From Cladorrhinum sp. PSN259 (Eukaryota; Ascomycota; Sordariomycetes; Sordariales; Podosporaceae): a stretch of DNA of 64,000 bases. Each line of letters opens with the position of its first letter. Position 1 is the stretch's first letter. The notes beneath the pieces were generated by a model. That model was not told the origin of the DNA. It ran no database searches and was given only the letters and a program-made list of their open reading frames with translations. Below, piece after piece: positions 12,012 through 22,342 of this stretch. The position numbers were made by a program, and so were the translations under genes. The DNA lies in contig MU867087.1 in the NCBI GenBank assembly GCA_033725935.1, forward strand, positions 372,001-436,000, in the 5' to 3' direction.

Positions 12012-12378
12012 TTAAGCCCTGCAGTTGGCATTAGGCCCGTGAGAAGAAGCGTCACAGCCAACATCGCACACGAACTTCCAGACAATGGCACCGTTATCGC
12101 GGCAGCCATAGATGGCGTCGTAGACGTCGCGGTTGTTGTCGGGGTTGCCGCCGCCGAGTCTGACGGCTTCCCTAAGGGTGGCGGCGTCGTATCCTGCTTT
12201 TGTCAGTTATTTGCTTCTCGACATGATATTCGAGTAAGAGGATATGCATACCAAAGGTGCCGTCAGCGAGGCTCCATCCGCAGACGTCGTAAGGAGCGTT
12301 GCATGCAGTCTTGAAGGCGGCTTCGGCGCCGGTGATGGCGCCGGCAATGGCGAGGACGGTGGCGATGGTGAACTTCAT
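12012..12378 (-). CDS. Small secreted six-cysteine protein
   Basis: Two exons, 12378-12252 and 12193-12012, encode 102 residues. The 58 bp intron has a GTATGC donor and AAGCAG acceptor, and the join keeps frame. The N terminus is a clear signal peptide (MKFTIATVLAIAGAITGAEA, cleavage near residue 20). The mature part is about 80 residues with six cysteines, in the motifs TACNAPYDVCGW, YGCRDNG, KFVCDVGC and NANCRA, enough for three disulfides. Size, secretion signal and cysteine density fit a fungal effector-like or antimicrobial-type small secreted protein, but I recognise no named family. An unspliced reading would break the second half, so the intron is well supported. Role in interaction or self-defence is inference only. 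Confidence 0.8.
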
Positions 12379-14098
12379 TTTGACTTGGGGTTGAGTAGGA
12401 GTATAGAGTGTTTTGAGAGGCTTGAGGAGGTCGTTGTTGAGAGGGCTGCTGAGTGATGATGAGCTGGTGATGATGAGAGAAGACAGCTTTGAGTGGGAAT
12501 TCAGCCCGTACTTATAGCTGTTCATCTCAGAGCCAGAACGGAATGCTCACTACCCATCTTGTCGTCGTGTCCCCTTCTCTAAGCGGTCGGTGCCTGCGTC
12601 ATGGCGGATCGTCGGCTTCCTCCTCCATCATGCCTTGCTACGTACGCCTCCTCCAGACAAGATGACTTTTTCATGCGACCAACCACTTGACAAGGCTTCT
12701 CGTGATGTTTTGGAAGGTGAAAGGAAGACGGTCCGTGAAGCCGTGTGTTGGAAGGCTCAATACGAGTTGAGAGCTGACTGAGTGCCAGAGCGGTGAGTGC
12801 TGAGCGGTGGCCGGCGAGCAATCCACGGTGAGCAACGCACGGTGAGCTATGCGGCTTTGGGCAATATTGCCTGATGATGGATTAGTTTTCACAGTTTATC
12901 AGCCTCATATGAACAGGGAAGGTCAAGTATTCAACAGTTTGGGACTGTTGTCGGTGTCAGGGGTAGTCATTTTAAGACACGTGCAGGGAAATGCGCACGT
13001 CTGTGGTCTGCACCGGATTCACGGACAGACTCTTACTCAGCCTTTGTGGCACAACAACAAGAGACCCCCATGACTTGGAGTTTTGATTGGATGAATTTCA
13101 ATAACCATTTAGTAATTCTGAATCCTCTTGCCAGCATCGAAGCAAGATCAGATGCGTATTCGCGTCAATGTTTGAACTCTTCCAACCTAGACGTATCGAA
13201 AAAACTGATATCAATACAATAATACTCGGACATATGTTCAAGTGCCGCTCAATACCCACAAGGCTGGTCTAGTGGAAAGCAAGCTTCTGTCAACTTCCCA
13301 ATTGAAACAAACACACGTGCGACAGGATCCGGAACCCATCCCCGGTGGTGGCGCTGCAACGCAGGATTCGCTCATTTACCACAAAAGTCAGAGGATACCA
13401 TGGCTTACGAGAAAAACCCCCGACGCCAATAATGTAGCTCTGCGGCGGGTGTGCAGTCGGGTCACACTGCCCGGCCCGATAACCTGGTACGTGCCGCCGG
13501 TGTATTTTCTCAACCAATTTCGGAACGGCCCTGGTGCGCTGACAGCTCGGATCTTCAGAGCCTATTATATGTACACGTCACCTGTCTGACTGGTTCATCA
13601 TGCATATATCACCAGCTCTAATGAATAGTTTTTGCTGAGATCCCCGCTCACCGAGGAGTTGTCGTCCCGAAATTCCGCTGTCTCAAGGTCCAAATGCCTG
13701 CAGGTCGATATTGATTTGAATCGAAAAGTCGGCACAAAAGCATGGAGAGAAAGAAAATTCCTTCAAGCCACCGAGATACTTCTGCAATTGTCCTCAGACA
13801 TGGGATAGATCTGGGCATATTTCGATTCGCATAAACCTCGAATGTTTTTTAGCTTGGTAGGAATACCTGATTCAAAAATGGCCGATCCTTGGGCTGTGTA
13901 AGTGCTGTCGGAATGGTGCATCAAACTGAACAACATCCAATGATGGTGAAGAAAGAGGATGATCGTGACGTCACCCTCGCGCATCTGTACACATCACACA
14001 ACAACAAGGGTACTATCTCGCACCTCACCGCCACCTCACAACCTCACAATATTTCCTTCCTCGTCCACGCGACTTGATGTTACATTGGGTTTTCAACC
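12379..14098. other. Intergenic, 1.7 kb
   Basis: Divergent promoter space between the small secreted protein and the pyrophosphatase gene. Only short unrelated open frames are present. A TGGTCTAGTGG match to a tRNA A-box near 13266 has no matching B-box. No gene supported. Confidence 0.45.
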
Positions 14099-15282
14099 AT
14101 GCTGGTCAAAACTGACGAACCGCCTAGAGCGGACTCAAAACCAACCGAATACTCTTTGAGGAGAGTCGGCCGCCCCTTTACCAAAGACTACACCATCTAT
14201 TTCGAGCGAAGCCATGATGTAATCCCCGTTTCCCCATTTCACGACATCCCATTATATCATGATAAGCACAAGGGGGTGTTCCATATGGTGGTTGAGGTCC
14301 CGAGGTTTTCTAATGCCAAGTTTGAGGTAAGACAATAACATGAGTGAAAGCCTACTCACCTCACCTCACTTCCGATCACAACTTTGACTGAAATTGTTCC
14401 TTTCAAGATATCGAGGAGTAAACCACTCAACCCAATAACTCAAGACCGCTTGGATGACGGTTCACTCCGTTTCAACCGGAATGTCTTTCCTTACAAGGGA
14501 TACCTCTGGAATTATGGTGCGCTCCCTCAGGTGAGTTCCAATGTCCGCTCCGGCATGGTTTACCTCAGTACTGAATAGCGCGATGGCGATAGACGTGGGA
14601 AGACCCCAATTCAGTAAACCCAGATACTGGCGAGAAAGGAGACAACGATCCAATCGACGCGTGCGATATTGGCCGTGCAATTGCGAACTCGGGCGACGTC
14701 AAGCAGGTGAAGGTCCTGGGAATTCTCGGGCTCATCGACCAGAATGAAACGGACTGGAAGTTGATCGTAATTGATGTGAATGACCCGTTAGCTCACAAAC
14801 TGAAGGATATTGGGGACGTTGAGCAGCATTTGCCTGGGCTGTTGGACGCGACTAGGGATTGGTTTAGGATATACAAGATCCCGGAGGGACATCCGCCAAA
14901 TGGGTATGCGTTTGCCGGGATGTATAGGAATAGAAAGTAAGTAGATGTGCTCGAATGTATCAAAGACGAGTAGAGAATATTGACAATATTTATAGGTTCG
15001 CCCTGAATATCATACAGGAGTGTAACGATGCATGGAAAGGATTGGTGAAAGGGGATATCAAACCCGGGGACGTGTCATTGTGAGTTGAGAATGCGTATAA
15101 AAGTGACGTCAAGAAATAATACGTGCTGATAACGGATCAGAGACAATACCACCCTGAAGGATACACCGGGGAAGCAGGACCCAAAGAAGGTTGAGCTACC
15201 GCCAGATCACGAATTACCTCCAGCGGATTTAAAGAAGAGTCTGGACGAGTGGTTCTATGTTGATAGGAACCTTTGGAGATAA
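14099..15282 (+). CDS. Soluble inorganic pyrophosphatase, family I
   Basis: Five exons: 14099-14326, 14408-14530, 14593-14936, 14996-15079 and 15141-15282, giving 306 residues; all four introns have GT-AG ends and the sum is in frame. It hydrolyses pyrophosphate to two phosphates with Mg2+, pulling biosynthetic reactions forward in the cytosol. The family signature DNDPIDACD (about residues 134-142) supplies the metal-binding aspartates. FHDIPLY, FPYKGYLWNYGALPQTWEDP, KVLGILGLIDQNETDWK and DVNDPLA follow the yeast IPP1 pattern throughout. Length is slightly above the yeast enzyme (287). No signal or transit peptide is seen. It may be the housekeeping enzyme or a second, more divergent copy; the positions Tyr-Lys-Gly-Tyr-Leu-Trp differ from the common His-His-Gly-Tyr form. 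Confidence 0.93.
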
Positions 15283-16820
15283 AGGGGTAAGGATACGAAA
15301 CCCAAGAAGAACAAACTCGATCCGGGTCAACGCCTTCTCCTCCCCACGCCCCCACATAGATCGGACATAAGCAATGCATGAACCCATTTCGATTATCAGT
15401 TGAACCAAAACATATCGATGCTTCCCCAGAAAACGGTATTCGGGGCTCGGTCCAAACGGATTGCGTGATTATAATCTCAGGCGACGAATCTTTCGGTCCT
15501 AGACTTTTCGATTCCATTGTCGCTTCTGCCCAGGCAAAACTATTGACGCCCAATTTGGCAGGATGATCGTCACGACTTGATGCAACCCGTCACATTCTGG
15601 AAGGTCCCAACTCAATGGCTCTGCGCATGCAAACCCCAAACTTGGCATCTGCCAAGGACCGTCACACTTCTAGCCACCACGTGTGGTGTGTGAGGTGTGA
15701 TGCGATGGCAATATCAGCAAGGCCGATATCTGGGTAGATCGAATCGATATTAATGCAGGAACGGATCTCCGCATATCCGACGGGTGGTGGTGATGCAGTC
15801 CGGCTGCATAAGAGGTGTTATCAGAGTTGTTATTATTACTCATCAGAAAAGTTCAATTGAGTCCGAACCCGAATAAAAAAAAAATGCTTATCTTTTCAGA
15901 TTTGCAACAGCAAAGCAGGAACCCATGGTTCATCGTCAACAATTTCGGCCGAGATCGTACGGGCCACCCCAAGATTCGGGGATTCTGATAGAAACAGAAG
16001 CGGCATGTGATTATTAGTATAACGTGATGGGAGATGCAATTTTCGCCATGGCGCGCCCAGAATCGCCAGAATCGCATCAATTCCGTGCCTACTCCCGGAC
16101 AAGCAGGTACAGGAGGATATTGATTGTGCGCCTTCCATAAAGTGCAACTCTGGAGGGTTCCATCCGTGGATCTGCCAAGGTTGGAAGTTGCCATCCGATG
16201 TCCGAGTGAGGGGAACGCGGACTCTTTTCTTCTTTTTGCAGCTTTTGCGAGTGTTGGGGCCCACGATGATCGACATGCATAGCTCCGGAACTTGGGTGCT
16301 TGGCATCAATCACTCCTCACATGTACTTCACCTATCTGATATCGATACACCGCTGTGTATCTAGAGAAACAAAGTTGGGAGAATTTAGCGATCGGACCCA
16401 GGGCGCATAAACTTGATTTCCAATTTTTAAGAAAGAAAAAAAAGGAGAAAAGAAAGAGAATGACAAAAGCTAGGTGAAAAAAGGGACTACCGGCGCTCCG
16501 GACAAACGAAAAAAAAAAAAAAAAAAAAAAAAACCCAAAGCACAAAGGAATTGTATGCCTGCGAAATATCGCAAAGGAATAAACCCTAGCCCACCTTCCT
16601 ATGCATGCTCATCATTCATCATAGCTCCACGATCAGCCTATCCTATACCCGGCTTGCCCAAAACCTCATCAGCCGTTTATAATGTTTGGCCACAATGACC
16701 TCGCGGACAATACATCTTTCGTTAACCGGGTCAGTAAGGTGCTAATGCAAAGAAGGGAAAAGAGAATGAGGGAAGTTCTTAAACATACCTAGGTGGTCGG
16801 CTTGAAGATTTCCTCACCTC
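15283..16820. other. Intergenic, 1.5 kb, with an A(25) tract
   Basis: No supported gene. A pure adenine run of 25 occupies 16509-16533. The open frames on either strand are short and without domains. The region lies between the ends of two convergent genes. Confidence 0.45.
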
Positions 16821-18361
16821 TCACAGCAGAGTATGGTGGTGTGGTCTAGCCTCGGTAATAGCCCGGCAATCGCGGGCAAGAACTTCGGCCTCCTCGATCT
16901 TGCTCTGACAGCTAATGAATTCGACAAACTCGATATGGTTTTCCACCACGCTGTCTTGTCCTATGGGTCTGTCGCCGGCTGGGTTAGGAGTACCGGGGGC
17001 GATAGGATTCTCCCGTTCCTTGCTGCGGAGGTGGCGGACGAGTCTGGCCTTGGCCCAAGCGACAACTAGATTGATATTGTACGTTTGGACACGTTCCAAC
17101 TCGTAGCAATCGTAAGTGATGGCCGCGTCTGCCCTAGCCTGTGCGAGGGAGAGGCCGGGCTTCAACTGTAAATACTTGGCGTTTGCAGCGGCACCTCTAG
17201 CGTCGCAGACGAGGAAGGTAACACCAAAGAAGTCCCAATTGACGTTAGGTTTGATGAATGCCTTTGCCCCAGCTCGACGGTGCGGCGGCGGGATGGTTGG
17301 CTCGCCCGGTAGAACTCAATAGCTGGCGCTGTATCGGCTCCAAATGACTCCGGGAGTTCCTTGAAGTGATCTTCCCAGTTATGGAAGGAAACAGTTAGGC
17401 GTCGTTCGTTTCCTTTCCGTACGAAGATACCTGCTGAGACTTGGCTGTGTGTTTCACCTTTGCTGTTAACTGAAGCAACTGCAGCGCCTGGGTAGAGTTT
17501 GCGGTCCATAGCCAAATAGTCAGTTTGATCTTCAGCCTTGCATTCGGTGTAAATAAGGTCGCCGCTTGTACGTGTGGTCAGTTCGCTAGGGTCGGGCTTA
17601 ACTGCCCGTCTCCTCGCTTCTTGTCCAACAACGGACCCATTATGATACTGGGTGACAAAAGGGAGGCCCCGAATATACTCCGGCAGGGTTTGAAGTCGTT
17701 TAATAAAATCGTCTTCGCTCATCCGGGGCAGCTCGACGACCAACGTCTTAGTGTGGAATGTGAGTGCTTCGCACTCAGTAAACAGCTCATCGGCGAGCTC
17801 TCTCAACTGCTCAAAGGTCGGTCCTTGCATGATATCAATACCATGCCATCGGTCTCCTTCGAGAGTTATACCTTCACCTTGCCCAAAGCAACCTAACCAA
17901 GGCCAAAAGTCCGCGTTCCCGGATATATCCGGCCTCCAAATAGGTACCAAACCTCCGACTGACAAAGGGAGTTGGCCTGGGCCCGCTATCTTGGGATCGT
18001 AGCTGAGGATGACGAATGGTTCACTATAGAAGATGCCGTCTACACCGAACGTCTTGATCAAGTGGTTCTCCATGACTTTTATCTGGGCGCCATCCAAGTT
18101 ATGACAGCCTAACGAACCATCTTCTCCCCGGAGGGTAATACCCAGCAGCTTCATAGCATCCATATCCCCGCCGATAAAAATCGGCTTTTGATCCCCCATT
18201 GAGTATTGAATATCGGCGGTTGGGTCACTAGTAGAGCGGCGATGGGTTCGTAACGGGATAGTAAGGATATTTCCAGAAGCTGAACGTAAATGGGGAGTGG
18301 TATAAGGAGGGAGAGTGATAGTGGAGGAGAAAAAACTTCGGGCTGCAGGAGAGGACGGCAT
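16821..18361 (-). pseudogene. Conserved-looking fungal gene broken by a frameshift, unknown function
   Basis: A long frame runs from an ATG at 18361 (or the in-frame ATG at 18199, MGDQKPIFIGG) to about 17305. From there the protein-like sequence continues in another frame, beginning EPTIPPPHRRAG, through IKPNVNWDFFGVTFLVCDARG and DAAITYDCYELERVQTYNI, to a stop at 16821. The switch lies at the run cccgg around 17303-17308, so one missing base in a G-run on the coding strand explains it. The original frame ends instead at 17162 with low-complexity residues. No intron can bridge the break. Together the parts give about 510 residues of mixed alpha/beta composition, with no signal peptide and no family I recognise. 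It is either a recent pseudogene or an assembly error. Confidence 0.6.
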
Positions 18362-18779
18362 AGCGACGGTCGCTCTGATATACGCAGATTCTGATCGGGT
18401 CTTGGGGCTAAACTAAGCTCCCGTTGGCGTATCTGGCTAAACTCTCCAGATATCAAGCTGTTAAGTTGACAAAAAGAGGGGCATAGGGATTTGCATTCTG
18501 GCAATATTATTACGTGGACTCCCATGTTCGGCTCTGCCCTTTCCCCCTTTTCTCTTTTCCCCTTTCCCCATTTCTAAATTAAAGGGAATTACGGCAACGG
18601 CGCGCCAGGAAAACGGGGTCTTTTATTTAGCAGGAGCATTGCCCTTTAAGGTAGGAGTACCGTAAGCAGTAATGTCCGAGTCAGATGGCGTTGAAGGTGG
18701 GTTTAGGGGCGTTAATATCGCAACCAAACTAATGGAGGCCATGGTCGGTCGCTCAGAACTAAAGAAAACCCACCACTAG
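18362..18779. other. Intergenic
   Basis: Upstream region of the frameshifted gene, with C-rich tracts near 18540-18570. No gene seen. Confidence 0.4.
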
Positions 18780-19024
18780 ATCAAAAGCTAAACATGGCAA
18801 ATGCCCTAGCAGCTGGCCTTATCACCACATCTGGCGACCGTTGAAGGTATCGCGAGATCTTGGTTGTGGGTGTCGTCGTGGCGCCTGCGACCGAGTCGTG
18901 CCTTATCAATCGAGCCATGTGCAGATAAAGTGTGTATAATTGTATAATAATTGTTCGGTTTTACTTTTTTTCTTTAGGTTATGCCCGATAACTCTCTAAC
19001 CTAAACAACAATCAAAAGCTAAAC
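18780..19024 (+). mobile_element. SINE-like retroposon copy A with 14 bp target-site duplication
   Basis: An element of 217 bp (18794-19010) is flanked by the perfect 14 bp direct repeat ATCAAAAGCTAAAC at 18780-18793 and 19011-19024. The body shares long blocks with copies at 22123, 38301 and 63943, including CCTTATCACCACATCTGGCGA, GGTATCGCGAGATCTTGGTT, GCGACCGAGTCGTGCC, TGTATAATTGTATAAT and GGTTATGCCCGATAAC. It ends in ACAACA next to the duplication. There is no coding capacity. Variable-length target duplications and a short CAACA tail point to LINE-driven retroposition. The opposite-strand motif GGCTCGATT only loosely resembles a pol III B-box. Confidence 0.75.
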
Positions 19025-19613
19025 TCAAGTCAAGTGTCTACGAGTTACGAGACCTCTGCCTTTACTTATTGTTCGAAAGGAATCGCATCGACCACTGCAA
19101 GCCAGGCAAGTGGGCAAGTGGCAAGCAAGTAAGTGGGTCCAAGTCGTCAAAGGGGGGGTTATTACAGGGGTGGTTTTATGTACACACCAACAGGGAAGGA
19201 AACAAGGTCACAATAAAGTTATCAAACTTGCCCCAAGAAGGTGTTGCCGCGGCCGGCCGCATCCGACCCCGCAAATGTGCAACGGTACACTAGCGACCAG
19301 GAAGAGCGCCGTTGGGACCTGCCGTTCCCGACCTAGCGGCGGGACATAACATGGTACAGAAGAGGAAAGTTGCTCGGGTCAGTTATCCCACAGCTGCCAC
19401 AACGGGACTCCGCCGAGGCGCCATCACCATGGCGAATGGCGCATTGCGACAACCGAAACCCATGATGGGTGATCTGCATGTTGATTGCGTTTTCTCCAAA
19501 AACTCAAAATAATAAAATGGCCCTCTCATCCCAACCTTCGTCCGATCCATTCCCCCCTCCATCTTTGTCAATCCAGTCGATCCCCTGACAAGCCCTCGGC
19601 CAATTGATTCAAG
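19025..19613. promoter_or_regulatory. Upstream region of the M28 aminopeptidase
   Basis: Contains no supported gene. A CT-rich stretch just before the ATG (about 19540-19590) is typical of fungal promoters and leaders. The SINE-like insertion upstream ends about 600 bp before the start codon. Confidence 0.4.
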
Positions 19614-21179
19614 ATGAAGGTCTCTACTTCCCTCCTCGCCCTGGGCGCCGTGCCCTCGCTCGTTGCTGCTCAAGAGGCCGAGAACCGTGGCGCCGTCGGT
19701 AACATCATCGGCGACATCATCGGCGGCATCTGGGACAAGCTTAACCTCAAGAAGCCGCTCGTCCAGTCCGATCTCCTCCAACTCTTCGTCAACAAGAAGG
19801 ACCTGCGAGATGGCGCCCAGAAGCTCCTCGACATTGCCAGGGCCAACGGTGGTAACCGCGCTTTCGGTAGCGGCGGTCACAACGCCACCGTTGACTACAT
19901 CTACGACACCCTCGTCAAGCTCAACTACTACGACGTGAGGAAGCAGCCCTTCACTGAGACCTTCTCCCAGGGCACTGCCACCCTCACCATCGATGGCGCC
20001 AATGTTGAGGTTCAGATCATGACGTACACCCCCGGCGGCTCGGCCAACACCGAACTTGTTCAGGTTGCCAACCTGGGCTGCGAGGATTCCGACTACCCTG
20101 CTGAGGTTGCCGGCAAGATTGCCTTCATCTCTCGTGGTTCTTGCACTTTCGGAACCAAGTCCCAAGCCGCCAAGAAGGCCGGCGCCGCTGCAGCCATCGT
20201 CTATAACAATGTCCCCGGCGCTTTGTCTGGCACCCTCGGCGACGCCTTCGCCCCTTACACCCCCACTGTCGGCATCAGCCAGGAAGATGCTGCCCCAGTC
20301 CTTACCAAGCTTGCTGCTGGCGCCGTCACGGCCAATCTCAACGTTGTAGCCATCACTGAGCAACGCATCACCTTCAACATCATTGCCGAGACCAAGGGCG
20401 GTGACCACAACAACGTCCTCGCCCTCGGTGGCCACACCGACTCCGTCTCTGCCGGCCCCGGTATCAACGACGACGGTTCCGGCACCATCGGTATCCTCAA
20501 CGTCGCCAAGTACCTCTCCAACTTCCGCGTAAACAATGCTGTCCGCTTCCTCTTCTTCTCAGCTGAAGAGTTCGGCCTTCTCGGCTCATACGCCTATATC
20601 AACTCCATCAACAAAACCGAGTCGGAGCTCGCCAAGATCCGTGCTTACCTTAACTTTGACATGATTGCCTCTCCCAACTACGTCTACGGCATCTACGACG
20701 GTGATGGAAGCTCCTTCAACCTCACCGGTCCCGCCGGATCCGACGTCATCGAGAAGGACTTTGAGAACTTTTACAAGAGCAAGAAGTCGCCCTACACTTC
20801 CTCCGAGTTCTCTGGCCGCTCCGACTATGCCGCTTTCATTCAGAACGGGATTCCCTCTGGTGGTCTCTTCACCGGTGCCGAGGTTCTCAAGACCGAGGAG
20901 GAGGCCAAGATCTTTGGTGGCCAGGCTGGCGTTGCTTATGACGTCAACTACCACCAGGCCGGTGACACCATTGAGAACCTCAACTGGGATGCTTTTGTTC
21001 TCAACACCAAGGCCATTGCAAACTCTGTTGCCAAGTACGCTGTCAGCTGGAAGGGTCTTCCTGCTGTTAACCTTGCTGCCAGACGGTACGCCGGTGACAA
21101 GGCCACCATTTTCAAGCGCGAGGCTGAGCAGCACCAGCATGATCACTCTGGCCCTTGCGGCGGCGGCGATCGTATTTAA
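19614..21179 (+). CDS. Secreted M28 aminopeptidase with PA domain (Lap2/Ape3-like)
   Basis: Single exon, 521 residues, signal peptide MKVSTSLLALGAVPSLVAAQ. An N-terminal region with NRAFGSGGHNATVDYI is followed by a PA domain (about 130-230: YPAEVAGKIAFISRGSCTF, KKAGAAAAIVYNN). The M28 catalytic domain has the two-zinc ligands in the expected order: His274 in GGHTDSV, Asp287 in GINDDGSG, the Glu318-Glu319 pair in FSAEEFG, Asp349 in NFDMI and His447 in NYHQAGDT. The enzyme removes N-terminal amino acids from peptides; relatives are secreted leucine aminopeptidase 2 and vacuolar aminopeptidase Y. Several Asn-X-Ser/Thr sites and a His-rich tail (EQHQHDHSGP) are present. Secreted versus vacuolar cannot be decided from the sequence. 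Confidence 0.93.
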   Translation: MKVSTSLLALGAVPSLVAAQEAENRGAVGNIIGDIIGGIWDKLNLKKPLVQSDLLQLFVNKKDLRDGAQKLLDIARANGGNRAFGSGGHNATVDYIYDTLVKLNYYDVRKQPFTETFSQGTATLTIDGANVEVQIMTYTPGGSANTELVQVANLGCEDSDYPAEVAGKIAFISRGSCTFGTKSQAAKKAGAAAAIVYNNVPGALSGTLGDAFAPYTPTVGISQEDAAPVLTKLAAGAVTANLNVVAITEQRITFNIIAETKGGDHNNVLALGGHTDSVSAGPGINDDGSGTIGILNVAKYLSNFRVNNAVRFLFFSAEEFGLLGSYAYINSINKTESELAKIRAYLNFDMIASPNYVYGIYDGDGSSFNLTGPAGSDVIEKDFENFYKSKKSPYTSSEFSGRSDYAAFIQNGIPSGGLFTGAEVLKTEEEAKIFGGQAGVAYDVNYHQAGDTIENLNWDAFVLNTKAIANSVAKYAVSWKGLPAVNLAARRYAGDKATIFKREAEQHQHDHSGPCGGGDRI

Positions 21180-22109
21180 GTGAGACGAAGATGAAAATGT
21201 ATGGATTAATGTGTTGAATGTGTTTTTAAAGATGTAATGAGAAACATGTATATATAGCAATGCTACCTTGGTATAAAAAGAGAAGCTTTTGGATACCCAA
21301 TTTGTTCTATTTTCGCCCGTATAAGTTCATTGATGTGATTTGACGATGGTTGACGATGATTATGCATGACGTCGAGATATGAATCGAGTTTGGCATTTAT
21401 ATATATATATATATATAAAGAAAAGCCACACCGTGGCAACCGTGATTATGTGAGAAGGCAAATTATGACTGGGGCAGGGTTTGGTGTGAAAACGTGAATG
21501 TGGTAGGTCGTAAACTTTCCATCTTTGGGACTCCGTCAGCCACGGCAGCGGAATTGCCCTGCCAGTGAGAAGATAAGAAGCTTATGTTTACCCTCAGCCA
21601 GTTATATGGATAGTGGGAGGGCTGCTCCAGAGACGGGGACATGGAGTCATGCTCATGCATGCATGCATTACATGGCCCGGGCTGCTGTGCGCCATTTTGG
21701 GACTATGAATGAAGGCTGGATATGGAGGGAGATTCTGATGAGTCGTCGTTTGGTGCCCGGCCGGGTGTGTGTAAAAATTTTCCGGTTGATTCGCTTATGG
21801 TGTTTTTTTTTTTTTTTTTTTTTTTTTTTTTGGCGTGTGGAGGCTTTCAATGTTGGAAGAGCGCTCGGTGGAAAAGAGGGTCAACAATCGGAACTGGTCA
21901 AGGTGGTGGGTGGGTGCCTACATGTATGTAAGGTAGCTTTAATGCTATGAACCTAGATTATCTACAGGCTGAGAGAAATGAACGGAGTTGATTATCAATT
22001 TTTTGTTCGAAAATGTACAGCTCAGCAACCCAAACAAAACGCGTTTAGTGAGGAAAGAAGTTCAAAGACCAGGAATTTCAGTTGTGCAAGTGATAATACC
22101 CAATTAGTC
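21180..22109. other. Intergenic with simple repeats
   Basis: A (TA)n run at about 21399-21417, a T(29) tract at 21803-21831 and the repeat atgcatgcatgc near 21654. No gene supported. Confidence 0.45.
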
Positions 22110-22342
22110 ATTTCCCCCCATCCCTAGGGCGAATGCCCTGGCAGCTGACCTTATCACCACATCTGGCGACAGTTGAAGGTATCGCGAGATCTTGGTTCTG
22201 GGCGTTGTCGTGGCGCCTGCGACCGAGTCGTGCCTTATCAATCGAGCCATGTTGTGTATAATTGTATAATACTTATTCGGGTTATTTTTTCCCCCGGTTA
22301 TGCCCGATAACGCTCTAAGTTATACAACAATTTCCCCCCATC
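22110..22342 (+). mobile_element. SINE-like retroposon copy B with 13 bp target-site duplication
   Basis: An element of 207 bp (22123-22329) lies between perfect 13 bp direct repeats ATTTCCCCCCATC at 22110-22122 and 22330-22342. It starts CCTAGGGCGAATGCCCTGG and ends TTATACAACA. It shares the body with copy A at high identity, the main difference being the absence of a short segment after CGAGCCATG. It is the most complete copy in the window. Confidence 0.78.

Noticed and set aside
13256..13340. tRNA-like A-box (TGGTCTAGTGG)
   Set aside because: No B-box, acceptor or anticodon stem can be formed downstream.
19383..20435. Long minus-strand open frame of 350 codons opposite the aminopeptidase
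   Set aside because: It is the antisense of the M28 gene, Gly/Val/Asp-rich and without domains; a by-product of codon bias in a GC-rich gene.
18780..22342. Helitron explanation for the ~210 bp repeat (3' hairpin followed by CTCTAA)
   Set aside because: Helitrons make no target duplications, while two copies here have perfect 13-14 bp duplications; a retroposon fits better.
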